Assembly (NCBI GenBank): GCA_031275515.1
Contig: JAISOQ010000149.1
Location: 1-14,577 of the forward strand
DNA: 14,577 nucleotides
Direction: 5' to 3'
Source: Treponema sp.
GTDB taxonomy: Bacteria > Spirochaetota > Spirochaetia > Treponematales > Breznakiellaceae
Under the pieces are notes generated by a model. The model was not told where the DNA came from, made no database searches, and worked only from the letters and a program-made list of their open reading frames with translations. The position numbers were made by a program, and so were the translations under genes. Shown one piece after another: positions 8,636-14,577 of this stretch (position 1 is the first letter of the stretch; every line of letters starts with the position of its first letter).

Positions 8636-10018
8636 ATGAAGAAACAGCGTACATGTGTCTTTAAATGCGCCTCTTGCGGCCATGAAGAACCCAAATGGCT
8701 GGGCCGCTGCCCGGAATGTGGGGAGTGGAACACCCTTATCGAGACAGCGGTGAATAGCCGGAGCAGTCCGGCAGGTCTTACCAGTCCCGGCAGCCGCGGT
8801 AAAGGCGAGGCCCCCCAGTCTCTGCCCCTGTCATCGGTGGACCCCCAGGAGGGGAGCCGCATAGGGAGCGGCATTGCCGAACTTGACCGCGTCCTGGGCG
8901 GGGGCGTCATGAAGCGGTCCGCCATTCTCGTGGGAGGCGAGCCGGGGATAGGCAAATCCACCCTGCTGCTCCAGGCCGCCGCCGCCGCCGAAACCAAAGG
9001 GCGTATACTCTACGTGTCCGGGGAAGAATCTGCGGGGCAGGTTCGCATGAGGGCGGACCGGCTGGGAATCATGGGAGCGGCGGCCAGCCGTATCGAAATC
9101 TGCTGTTCCGGAAACCTCGATGATATCGAAGCCATTGTCAACGCTGTCAGGCCGGTAATCCTCATGGTGGATTCTGCCCAGACCCTGCGAACCAGCGAGG
9201 CGGGGCTTATCCCCGGTACGGCGAACCAGATGAAGTTCTGTTCCTACGAACTGATCTCCTGGGTAAAGGAACACGATGCGGCCCTCTTCCTGGTAGCCCA
9301 TGTGACTAAGGACGGGCTTATCTCCGGCCCCAAATCCCTGGAGCACATGGTGGATACGGTACTCTACTTCGAGGGGCCTGTCTCGGCGGCCAGCGACGGG
9401 GACTGCCGGTTCCTTAGGGCGGCTAAGAACCGTTTCGGCTCCGTAGACGAGATAGGCATCTTCACTATGGGGGAACAGGGACTTTCGGGGGTGGAGAACC
9501 CTTCTCTCCTGTTTCTGGTACGCCGGGAAGGGGAATTACCTCCCGGCGTGGCTACCGCCGCTGTCCTGGAGGGGACCCGAACCTTGCTGGTAGAAATTCA
9601 GGCCCTCACAGTGCCTGCCAAAGGCGCCATAAGCCGGGTGTTCTCGGACCGTATAGATTCCGCAAGAGTTTCCCGGGTGGCAGCGACTTTGGAGAAACAC
9701 CTTTCCCTGCGGCTTTCCGGCCACGACCTTTACGTCAATGTAGCCGGAGGTATACGTATCGCCGAAGTCGGGGTGGACCTGGCCCTGGCGGCGGCCATTT
9801 ACTCAGCCAGGACCGGCCTGCCCGTTCCTGCCGGGACCGCTCTGACCGGGGAACTCTCCCTGGCAGGGGAGATTAGACCGGTACGGCGTATTGCAGGCAG
9901 GGTAAAAACAGCCCGTAACCTGGGGTTTGAGCGGTTTCTGGCTCCGCCCGGCGAGGGTGTGGCGCCGGGAATGGCCGTAAAAGACATCAAAGGGGCTATG
10001 AAGCTGCTTTTTACGTAG
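8636..10018 (+). CDS. radA: DNA repair protein RadA
   Basis: 460 residues, standard for RadA. In order: C4 zinc finger (Cys11, Cys14, Cys25, Cys28) with the usual PKWLGRCPEC; RecA-like ATPase with Walker A GGEPGIGKST (100-109, Lys107) and Walker B VILMVDS (174-180, Asp179); RadA-specific KNRFG (264-268); and a C-terminal Lon-like domain (about 300-460) that is structural rather than proteolytic in this family. RadA is a cytoplasmic helicase that drives branch migration on recombination intermediates. No ribosome-binding site exists: the bases before ATG are AGCCTCCC, an in-frame TAG lies at 8627-8629, and the first zinc-finger residues follow directly, so the start is secure. With the -10 box eight bases away the mRNA should be leaderless. 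It appears to be transcribed alone, with no SOS box seen. Confidence 0.97.
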   Translation: MKKQRTCVFKCASCGHEEPKWLGRCPECGEWNTLIETAVNSRSSPAGLTSPGSRGKGEAPQSLPLSSVDPQEGSRIGSGIAELDRVLGGGVMKRSAILVGGEPGIGKSTLLLQAAAAAETKGRILYVSGEESAGQVRMRADRLGIMGAAASRIEICCSGNLDDIEAIVNAVRPVILMVDSAQTLRTSEAGLIPGTANQMKFCSYELISWVKEHDAALFLVAHVTKDGLISGPKSLEHMVDTVLYFEGPVSAASDGDCRFLRAAKNRFGSVDEIGIFTMGEQGLSGVENPSLLFLVRREGELPPGVATAAVLEGTRTLLVEIQALTVPAKGAISRVFSDRIDSARVSRVAATLEKHLSLRLSGHDLYVNVAGGIRIAEVGVDLALAAAIYSARTGLPVPAGTALTGELSLAGEIRPVRRIAGRVKTARNLGFERFLAPPGEGVAPGMAVKDIKGAMKLLFT

Positions 10019-10082
10019 TACGGGAATCGGTACTGTAATCTGCAAAAAAAATAAAAAAATGTGAAATATAATCGATTCTCTC

Positions 10083-10111
10083 TTGACTGTCAAGCAAAAG
10101 TAGGATATTTT
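10083..10111 (+). promoter_or_regulatory. sigma-70-type promoter with palindromic -35
   Basis: TTGACT (10083-10088), 17 bases, TATTTT (10106-10111). The -35 overlaps a perfect inverted repeat TTGAC-T-GTCAA (10083-10093), a possible operator. It would transcribe the palindromic element and the RRM gene, giving a leader of about 420 bases. A TATAAT at 10067-10072 has no matching -35. Confidence 0.55.
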
Positions 10112-10272
10112 TTGTCTATAGAGATTTTCTCAAAATTGAAGTTTTGGGAAAGCAATCTTGAAATTCGTAGTTTTGTCGAACTGTAGGTTCGCAGGCCGAA
10201 AGCCTGAAAAACTGCAAGAGCCTACGGCTCAAGGCTGTCCCAAAACCGCAGTTGGTTTTGGGGCTGGCTCTA
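10110..10272. mobile_element. candidate 163-base palindromic insertion (MITE-like)
   Basis: TAGGATATT occurs at 10101-10109 and again at 10273-10281, as expected for a 9-base target duplication. Just inside are inverted termini CTATAGAG (10116-10123) and CTCTATAG (10268-10275), each followed inward by a related palindrome: 10126-10151 (TTTCTCAAAA with TTTTGGGAAA) and 10235-10266 (CCAAAAC with GTTTTGG). The centre has further stems at 10192-10206 and 10218-10230. It encodes nothing. The arms share CTGTCCCAAAAC with the palindromes at 2013 and 5880. The right terminus overlaps the direct repeat by three bases, so the exact borders are uncertain. Confidence 0.55.
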
Positions 10273-10408
10273 TAGGATATTGTTTTTGAAGCGTTTACGG
10301 TACTTGTTTTTTTTGGAGAATTCCTCAGTCTACTGCAGTAAAGCACTTCAGTCATATTCATTCGATATGTTTCATGTCGGTTTTATATATGCATCCCATT
10401 TTTCTTGT

Positions 10409-10519
10409 CGGAAAGACCGGGAAGAAAAGGAGTCGTCCATTTTTTGTGGGCGTGAATAATTACGCGTACCCGGACGCGGTAACCTCTGGTTTGTATAGGC
10501 AAACTTTAGGTTCTTTCCG
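10409..10519 (+). promoter_or_regulatory. foldable leader of the RRM gene
   Basis: CGGAAAGACC (10409-10418) can pair with GGTTCTTTCCG (10509-10519), ten pairs with one bulged T. This closes a domain that contains a local stem CGCGT (10463-10467) with ACGCG (10474-10478). The closing helix ends two bases before the ribosome site AGAAGGA (10522-10528). Such a fold could tune translation, for instance with temperature, but this is inferred only from complementarity. Confidence 0.35.
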
Positions 10520-10537
10520 GGAGAAGGAATTTTCTCA

Positions 10538-10828
10538 ATGGCTAAGAAACTGTATGTCGGTAATCTCTCTTACAACACTACCGAGGATGGGCTGCGGAAT
10601 CTTTTTTCAGGTTTTGGCAGCGTTGCCTCAGCAAAGATCATTTTTGATCGCGAAACCGGCAACTCCAAGGGGTTCGGATTCATTGAAATGGGTTCGGATG
10701 AAGAAGCTACCGCCGCAATAGCGGGAACCAATGGCCGGGAATTTGAAGGCCGCCAGCTTCGTGTGAATGAAGCTATGGATAAACCCCGCAGGGATCGTGG
10801 CGCCGGGGGCGGATATAGTAACTGGTAA
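10538..10828 (+). CDS. small RRM RNA-binding protein
   Basis: 96 residues: one RNA recognition motif and a short Arg/Gly tail. RNP2 is LYVGNL (5-10) and RNP1 is KGFGFIEM (44-51), with the aromatic residues that stack on RNA bases present in both. The region 1-80 fits one complete RRM fold; the tail RRDRGAGGGYSNW (84-96) matches the glycine-rich bacterial RNA-binding proteins of cyanobacteria and spirochaetes. A role in mRNA handling or cold adaptation is known for some relatives but is inference here. ATG 10538 has AGAAGGA nine bases upstream. It stands alone, converging on the NfeD-FloA run, and has an unusually long and structured upstream region. Confidence 0.92.
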   Translation: MAKKLYVGNLSYNTTEDGLRNLFSGFGSVASAKIIFDRETGNSKGFGFIEMGSDEEATAAIAGTNGREFEGRQLRVNEAMDKPRRDRGAGGGYSNW

Positions 10829-10893
10829 TTCTACACTAGTAGGCGCTTGAGAAGAAATCGCATCATTCAACGTTTTCCATTCATTGTAGGTTT

Positions 10894-11289
10894 TCAGCGC
10901 CGTTCTAACAGCCTTCGGGATAAAAGTTCATTCATAAGGCTGGTTAAAACGGTAATGTCAATTTCTTCTGAAGCGTCTTCTATAGTTTCCCTGATTTCCT
11001 GCCAGTCTTCAACTTCCAGGGGCATGGAAGCGTCATTATATTCCCCCAAAAAGAAAGCGGCCATATACCCCATTTTCTGCAAAAAACCGGGCGCATCGTG
11101 TTGAGTATGTTCTCGTGCATAAAAGGCAAGATGCTTCGCCGGAGAGACGCCGATGATCGGGGCAATGAGAGCGGCAAATTCCTGCTCCGCCTGGTCCAGG
11201 ATGGACGCCGCCGGTCCCGTACTTCCGCCGCCGGGTAGAGAGGCCGTGAGTCTGTCCAGGTATGCCGCAAAATGACTGGCCGGGTTCAT
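10894..11289 (-). CDS. small acidic protein coupled to the NfeD-FloA run
   Basis: 131 residues, no family recognised. ATG 11289-11287 shares its first base with the TAA of the preceding gene (TAATG), and AGAGG lies nine bases upstream. The longer open frame back to 11382 would overlap that gene heavily and is not needed. It has no signal peptide or membrane helix. Visible features are a Gly/Ser-rich break (20-27), helices around 30-86 with HLAFYAREHTQHD (53-65) and FLQKMGYMAAFFLGEYND (69-86), and an acidic C-terminal helix (92-131) ending SRRLLERR. The regular helices and tight coupling suggest a genuine cytoplasmic partner of the upstream proteins. Function unknown. Confidence 0.8.
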   Translation of the reverse strand: MNPASHFAAYLDRLTASLPGGGSTGPAASILDQAEQEFAALIAPIIGVSPAKHLAFYAREHTQHDAPGFLQKMGYMAAFFLGEYNDASMPLEVEDWQEIRETIEDASEEIDITVLTSLMNELLSRRLLERR

Positions 11290-11741
11290 TACAGGGAACC
11301 TCTTAGGCCCTTTGGGGGGCCCAAAATTTCCGATAGAATGATCCCCTGCGCCACGGGGGAGAAGCCTTGGAGTTTCTCCCAAAAGGCGTTATTAGCCCGT
11401 GGGCGATGGGTTTCGGCCAAAATAGGAGCGGCTGTTTCCTCAGACTGGGACTTGGGGGCGGGAACCGGCGGGGGCGGGGTTTCGGGGAACAGGGGGGGCG
11501 GAACGGCGGACCGGACCGGCTCGGGGGGTCGGGGAGATTCTACAGACAAGTCCCAGGCGGAAAAATTTTCCCTGTCCAGAGCCGCGCCTTCCGCTTCCAG
11601 GGCCTCAATGCCCGCAAGAGGGGAGGGAGGGTGGTTACGGTTCCGGCTTTCCGCCCGCTTCCTCAGAAAGAGAGCGAACCTGACCCCGACAACAATGGCA
11701 AGAACAATAAGGGAAAGACTTGCTTCAAAAAACTGCGTCAC
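11289..11741 (-). CDS. membrane-anchored proline-rich protein coupled to floA
   Basis: 150 residues, no family recognised. The start is GTG at 11741-11739, overlapping the floA stop by four bases (GTGA) and without an obvious ribosome site, so translation probably depends on ribosomes leaving floA. One N-terminal helix (about 8-26) followed by RKRAESRNR predicts a membrane anchor with the rest in the cytoplasm. A low-complexity proline-rich linker covers about 69-97. A short folded-looking end, [20 protein letters not shown] (120-139) then LGPPKGL, resembles a docking helix. Anchor, linker and terminal helix fit an adaptor that holds a partner near the membrane or near FloA. This is inference. 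Confidence 0.8.
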   Translation of the reverse strand: MTQFFEASLSLIVLAIVVGVRFALFLRKRAESRNRNHPPSPLAGIEALEAEGAALDRENFSAWDLSVESPRPPEPVRSAVPPPLFPETPPPPVPAPKSQSEETAAPILAETHRPRANNAFWEKLQGFSPVAQGIILSEILGPPKGLRGSL

Positions 11742-12721
11742 TTGGCATCACCGGGAAGGGAACCGCCTATGGAGGAGCGCATATCCGTATCGGCCTGGAT
11801 GTTTTTAAGACGGTAATAGTCCATTATCCCCATGTGGCCGTTTCTAAAGGCTTCGGCAATAGCCCGGGGGATTTCCGCTTCGGCCAGGACCACTCTGGCG
11901 CGGTTCTCCTGGACCCGGGCCAACATTTCCTGTTCCTGGGCCTGGGCCGCCGCCCGGCGCTTCTCCGCCTCCGCCTGGAACCGCCGTTTATCCGCTTCCG
12001 CCTGATCCGCCTGGAGTTTGGCCCCTACATTGGCCCCAACGTCGATGTCAGCAATATCAATGGAAAGGATTTCAAAGGCGGTCCCCGCATCCAGGCCTTT
12101 TTCCAGAACCCGCTTGGATATGGTATCCGGGTTTTCCAGCACCGCCTTGTAAGATATTGACGAACCTATGGTGGTGACGATGCCTTCCCCTACCCGGGCG
12201 ATAATGGTCTCCTCAGTAGCCCCGCCGACCAGACGTTCAATATTGGCCCGCACGGTTACCCGGGCCTTCACCTGGAGCTGAATCCCGTCTTTGGCTACCG
12301 CGTCTATAGTGGTCTTCCCCTTAGAACTGTCGGGACAGTCTATGACCTTGGGATTAACGCTGGTTCTGACCGCCTCAAGCACATCCCTTCCCGCCAGGTC
12401 TATGGCGGCGGCCCGCTGGAACGGCAGCGGGATGTTTGCCTTGTTAGCCGCAACCAGGGCGCGGCTGACCTTCATCACATCCCCCCGGGCGAGAAAGTGG
12501 GTTTCCAGCATATCCGACTCAACTTCGATTCCTGCCTTGGAAAGCATGATACGGGAATCTACAATGACTCCGGGGTTCACATGCCTAAGCCACATCCCGA
12601 TGAGTTTCCCCATTCCGACGGACGCCCCGGACAGAAGCGCCCGGAACCAAAGCCCAAAAAACCGGAAAAATAAAAACAAAAAACCCAGAACTATAAGTCC
12701 TGCTGCGATCAATACGATCAT
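11738..12721 (-). CDS. floA: flotillin-like protein FloA
   Basis: 327 residues, matching the FloA (YqfA) family length. An N-terminal membrane hairpin (about 2-45, hydrophobic 2-30) is followed by a PHB/SPFH-type domain about 48-230 with the family block [27 protein letters not shown] inside 98-124. Next comes an Ala/Glu/Lys/Arg-rich coiled coil (233-292) with EA repeats and the tail [15 protein letters not shown] (298-312) typical of FloA. In Bacillus, FloA forms membrane assemblies called functional microdomains that scaffold other proteins and affect fluidity. ATG 12721 has AAGGAG eight bases upstream. It follows nfeD by 78 bases, the same neighbour pair as yqeZ-yqfA in Bacillus, and is coupled to two unknown small genes. 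Confidence 0.96.
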   Translation of the reverse strand: MIVLIAAGLIVLGFLFLFFRFFGLWFRALLSGASVGMGKLIGMWLRHVNPGVIVDSRIMLSKAGIEVESDMLETHFLARGDVMKVSRALVAANKANIPLPFQRAAAIDLAGRDVLEAVRTSVNPKVIDCPDSSKGKTTIDAVAKDGIQLQVKARVTVRANIERLVGGATEETIIARVGEGIVTTIGSSISYKAVLENPDTISKRVLEKGLDAGTAFEILSIDIADIDVGANVGAKLQADQAEADKRRFQAEAEKRRAAAQAQEQEMLARVQENRARVVLAEAEIPRAIAEAFRNGHMGIMDYYRLKNIQADTDMRSSIGGSLPGDAK

Positions 12722-12751
12722 TCCTTATTCTCCTTAAAAAATAAAATTGAA

Positions 12752-12787
12752 CTTACCAGCCTTTCACGGACCCGGAAGGGCTGTAAG
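12752..12787 (-). terminator. terminator-like hairpin between nfeD and floA
   Basis: On the minus strand CTTACAGCC (12787-12779) pairs with GGCTGGTAAG (12761-12752), nine pairs with one bulge, then TTCAATTTTATTTTTT. It has the form of an intrinsic terminator inside an otherwise continuous run and overlaps the leader of floA. It could set a lower level of floA relative to nfeD, or imply an extra promoter for floA. Confidence 0.6.
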
Positions 12788-12799
12788 TTTTTAAAATTC

Positions 12800-14317
12800 C
12801 TACACAAGCCGAACGGTTATGGCGCTGCCCCTGACCCGGGTGACTTTGACGCCTCTGCCCGGCTCGACAAAGGAACCGTCGGCTTCCGCAGAGTACACCT
12901 CCCCGTCTATTTCAACCCGGCCTGAAGGCCGCAGGGTGGTAACCGTTACGCCGATTTTCCCCACGAGGCTCCCATAATCCTGGGCTATGCCGGTTACCGC
13001 CGGTTCATCAGGGAGCTCAGGTCCCCCCGCAGTGCCGGTAATCCGGGTCTTCAATGTCAGGCGATCAAAAATTTTGATTTTAGGCCCAAGAAGGGCGATG
13101 ACCGCAAGCCCTGCCGTTGCCGCCAACATCCCTATAGTCACTACCACTGCGTTCCTCCCCAGGAGGCCCCACTCCCATTCAAACCGGGGGATCACAAAGT
13201 CCTGCATGGACAAGACCAGAGAGACCCCGATGAGGATAAGCCCTGAAATGCCCGTAATCCCAAAACCCGGCAGGATGAAGATCTCCACCGCCAGAAGACC
13301 CACTCCCAGCAGGAAAAGGATGATCTCCGGAGATCCGGCCTTTCCAAGAAGTATACCAGAACCAAAGACTACCGCAAAGGCGATGATTGCCGTGACTCCG
13401 GGAATTCCGAAGCCTGGTGTGTTGATTTCCAGAAAGATCATCACAATTCCTAGAACGATGAGTATAGTCTGCACCGCCCCGGAAGTAAGAAACGAAATGA
13501 GGCCGTCAGCCGCGCTGGGCGCGCTTTCCCCGATTTCGCCCTTGGCCCCCAATCCGGCAAGGAGGCTGGTCCGGTCATCGACCAAGGCTCTGACCAGGCC
13601 GTAGCGAAAGGCTTCTCCGCCGGTGAGGGAGAGGAGTTTGCCCCGGGGGGAAATTTCCGCGATCCGGTCTACCGCTGCCGTCCCATTCTTTTCCAGCCTC
13701 TCAATTTCCGCCAGGGTAAGAACCCTGGTCTCCCCGTCTACCGCAGCTTCCCAAAGTTCCACATCGTAATCTACCATAGCCAGCGCGATATTCACCGGGT
13801 GGCCGTTTTTTTCCGCCAGGGCCGCAATCTGAGACCGGATTGCCGATACGGTCTTTTCTCCCGCCCCCTGAGTGCTGCCATCCGCTTCCATCGTAACCGG
13901 CGCGGCGGCCCCAATAGAGGTCCCGGAAGCCATGTAGATATCCGCGCAGGCAAAGGCGATAAGGGCCCCCGCCGACCAGCTTACCCCCATAGATTCATCC
14001 CCTGCATGGACCCAGGCAACGGTCCGGGCGGTCTTGACAGATGTAATAAAAGAAGTGATCTGCAGAGCCGAATCCACCCGTCCCCCAAAGGTGTCTATCT
14101 CAAAAATGATGAAAGCCGCTCCCTGGTTCAAGGCTTTCCGGGTTTCCCGGCGGACAAAAACCGCCATAGAAGGGGCTATATCCCCTCGTATGGGAATGAT
14201 CCAAACGGAACCCGCCCCCTGAACAGTATCCTCGGTCTGGACAAAGGCGGTTCCCGTGGCTGCCATAAAAAGGCCCAGGGCAAACGCCAAAATCTTAAAA
14301 TATGACACAGTTTTCAT
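12800..14317 (-). CDS. nfeD: long-form NfeD membrane serine protease
   Basis: 505 residues. Signal peptide about 1-24. ClpP-like (S49-related) serine protease domain about 36-250: Ser115 in SAGALIA, with Lys155 forty residues later, close to the 41-residue Ser97-Lys138 spacing of the Pyrococcus horikoshii 1510-N dyad. Five hydrophobic helices follow (about 281-297, 305-325, 331-349, 352-370, 388-410). A C-terminal NfeD beta-barrel (OB fold) covers about 440-505. This is the full NfeD1b architecture: protease outside the membrane, OB domain probably inside. In archaea the partner stomatin is cut at its C-terminus by this protease; here FloA is the adjacent flotillin. No clear ribosome site precedes ATG 14317: AGAGG abuts it and AGGAG is 16 bases away. 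A GTG at codon 4 would be better spaced. Confidence 0.95.
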   Translation of the reverse strand: MKTVSYFKILAFALGLFMAATGTAFVQTEDTVQGAGSVWIIPIRGDIAPSMAVFVRRETRKALNQGAAFIIFEIDTFGGRVDSALQITSFITSVKTARTVAWVHAGDESMGVSWSAGALIAFACADIYMASGTSIGAAAPVTMEADGSTQGAGEKTVSAIRSQIAALAEKNGHPVNIALAMVDYDVELWEAAVDGETRVLTLAEIERLEKNGTAAVDRIAEISPRGKLLSLTGGEAFRYGLVRALVDDRTSLLAGLGAKGEIGESAPSAADGLISFLTSGAVQTILIVLGIVMIFLEINTPGFGIPGVTAIIAFAVVFGSGILLGKAGSPEIILFLLGVGLLAVEIFILPGFGITGISGLILIGVSLVLSMQDFVIPRFEWEWGLLGRNAVVVTIGMLAATAGLAVIALLGPKIKIFDRLTLKTRITGTAGGPELPDEPAVTGIAQDYGSLVGKIGVTVTTLRPSGRVEIDGEVYSAEADGSFVEPGRGVKVTRVRGSAITVRLV

Positions 14318-14350
14318 GCCTCTATTGTATATGCTCCTGGTAAAAGAGGC
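14318..14350 (-). promoter_or_regulatory. nfeD upstream region with hairpin and candidate -10
   Basis: GCCTCT (14318-14323) is perfectly complementary to AGAGGC (14345-14350), so on the mRNA the AGAGG next to the ATG could be hidden in a six-pair stem. TATACA (14331-14326, minus strand) sits eight bases from the ATG, the same distance as the radA -10, but its -35 is poor. An alternative -10, TAAGAT, further upstream would give a leader able to form the hairpin. Confidence 0.3.
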
Positions 14351-14373
14351 CAGACATCTTACCGCTTGGAAGG

Positions 14374-14405
14374 AAAAATAAAAGCCAGTCCAGAGAACCG
14401 GCTTT
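14374..14405 (-). terminator. rho-independent terminator of the barrel protein gene
   Basis: On the minus strand AAAGCCGG (14405-14398) pairs with CTGGCTTT (14388-14381), eight pairs with one G-U and a nine-base loop, followed by TATTTTT. It lies 21 bases past the stop of the gene at the right edge and separates it from nfeD. Confidence 0.8.
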
Positions 14406-14426
14406 CAGAAATCCAAAACAGGGGGC

Positions 14427-14577
14427 TTAGAATTTGAGGGCCACACCTGCTTTGGCAAAAATGGGGTAGCCGAATTCCACTACCGCCCCCACTTTTTCTG
14501 TAAAGTAGAAGTGAGCGCCTGCCTGGAGACCCGCATCGAACCTGCTGTAATTAGGACTCGGCCCTGTATACGTGCCA
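14427..14577 (-). CDS. outer-membrane beta-barrel protein, 3' end only
   Basis: The last 49 full codons of a minus-strand gene that begins outside the window; the stop is TAA at 14429-14427. The visible part alternates hydrophobic and polar residues in strand-like blocks: SRFDAGLQAGAHFYF, then a turn TEK, VGAVVEFGYPIF and a final KAGVALKF. Ending in an aromatic residue after alternating hydrophobic positions is the classic C-terminal signal of proteins inserted into the outer membrane by BamA. The type of barrel cannot be judged from this piece; a small OmpA/OmpW-like or spirochaete surface barrel is possible. Confidence 0.75.
   Translation of the reverse strand, partial: GTYTGPSPNYSRFDAGLQAGAHFYFTEKVGAVVEFGYPIFAKAGVALKF

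Larger units (their letters stand above)
10019..10537. other. 519-base spacer between radA and the RRM gene
   Basis: Begins with an A-rich, probably bent stretch (10043-10060), then a well-formed promoter (10083-10111), a 163-base palindromic element (10110-10272) and about 265 bases leading to the RRM gene, the last part able to fold (10409-10519). No protein-coding ORF in it looks real. No clear radA terminator was found. Confidence 0.6.

Noticed and set aside
10016..10040. Possible radA terminator (AGTAC with GTACT)
   Set aside because: Only five pairs, and followed by an A-run rather than a T-run on the coding strand.
10116..10361. Minus-strand open frame of 81 codons downstream of radA
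   Set aside because: It runs through the palindromic element and has no ribosome site or coding character.
10374..10721. Plus-strand 115-codon frame overlapping the RRM gene
   Set aside because: It is out of frame with the RRM protein, which has both RNP motifs and a ribosome site. The upstream part is the leader.
10842..10901. Imperfect inverted repeat between the RRM gene and the last operon gene
   Set aside because: About eleven imperfect pairs with a 37-base loop and no clear T-run; too weak to call a terminator.
10894..11382. Longer 162-codon version of the last operon gene
   Set aside because: The extra 31 codons overlap the preceding gene. The TAATG junction with a spaced AGAGG supports the start at 11289.

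Overview
The window looks like a stretch of spirochaete chromosome, most likely Treponema and perhaps of the termite-gut type (inference). Supporting signs are FliS and FlgN-like flagellar export chaperones behind a textbook sigma-28 promoter, a hybrid histidine kinase, an outer-membrane barrel protein ending in Phe, genes rich in codons ending in G/C separated by AT-rich spacers, and a dispersed palindrome built on CTGTCCCAAAAC. No phage, CRISPR array, tRNA, rRNA or complete transposon was seen.

Layout. (1) 22-4661, minus strand: a hybrid sensor kinase with two receiver domains, then, 71 bases downstream, an alpha/beta-hydrolase fused to a polytopic membrane domain. (2) 4792-5855, plus strand: a sigma-28 promoter, fliS (TTG start) and an flgN-like gene. 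(3) 5856-6195: a spacer with two hairpins and a 44-codon ORF on the minus strand. (4) 6196-8130: htpG (Hsp90). (5) 8131-8635: a spacer holding a compact unit with its own promoter, a strong ribosome-binding site before a 29-codon ORF, several hairpins and a strong terminator. (6) 8636-10018: radA, apparently leaderless. (7) 10019-10537: a promoter, a 163-base palindromic element flanked by 9-base direct repeats, and a long leader. (8) 10538-10828: a small RRM RNA-binding protein. (9) 14317-10894, minus strand: a four-gene run of long-form NfeD membrane protease, FloA flotillin, a membrane-anchored proline-rich protein and a small acidic protein. The last three are joined by GTGA and TAATG overlaps. 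(10) 14427-14577: the 3' end of an outer-membrane barrel gene with its terminator.

How the genes work together. fliS and flgN form a late-flagellar chaperone unit. NfeD and FloA are the known core of bacterial membrane-microdomain operons, and the two coupled small genes behind them are candidate unnamed partners. htpG and radA are housekeeping stress and repair genes that appear separately transcribed. The most interesting material is the NfeD-FloA run with its two unknown partners, the mini-gene unit between htpG and radA, the palindromic element inserted in the RRM gene leader, and the leaderless start of radA.
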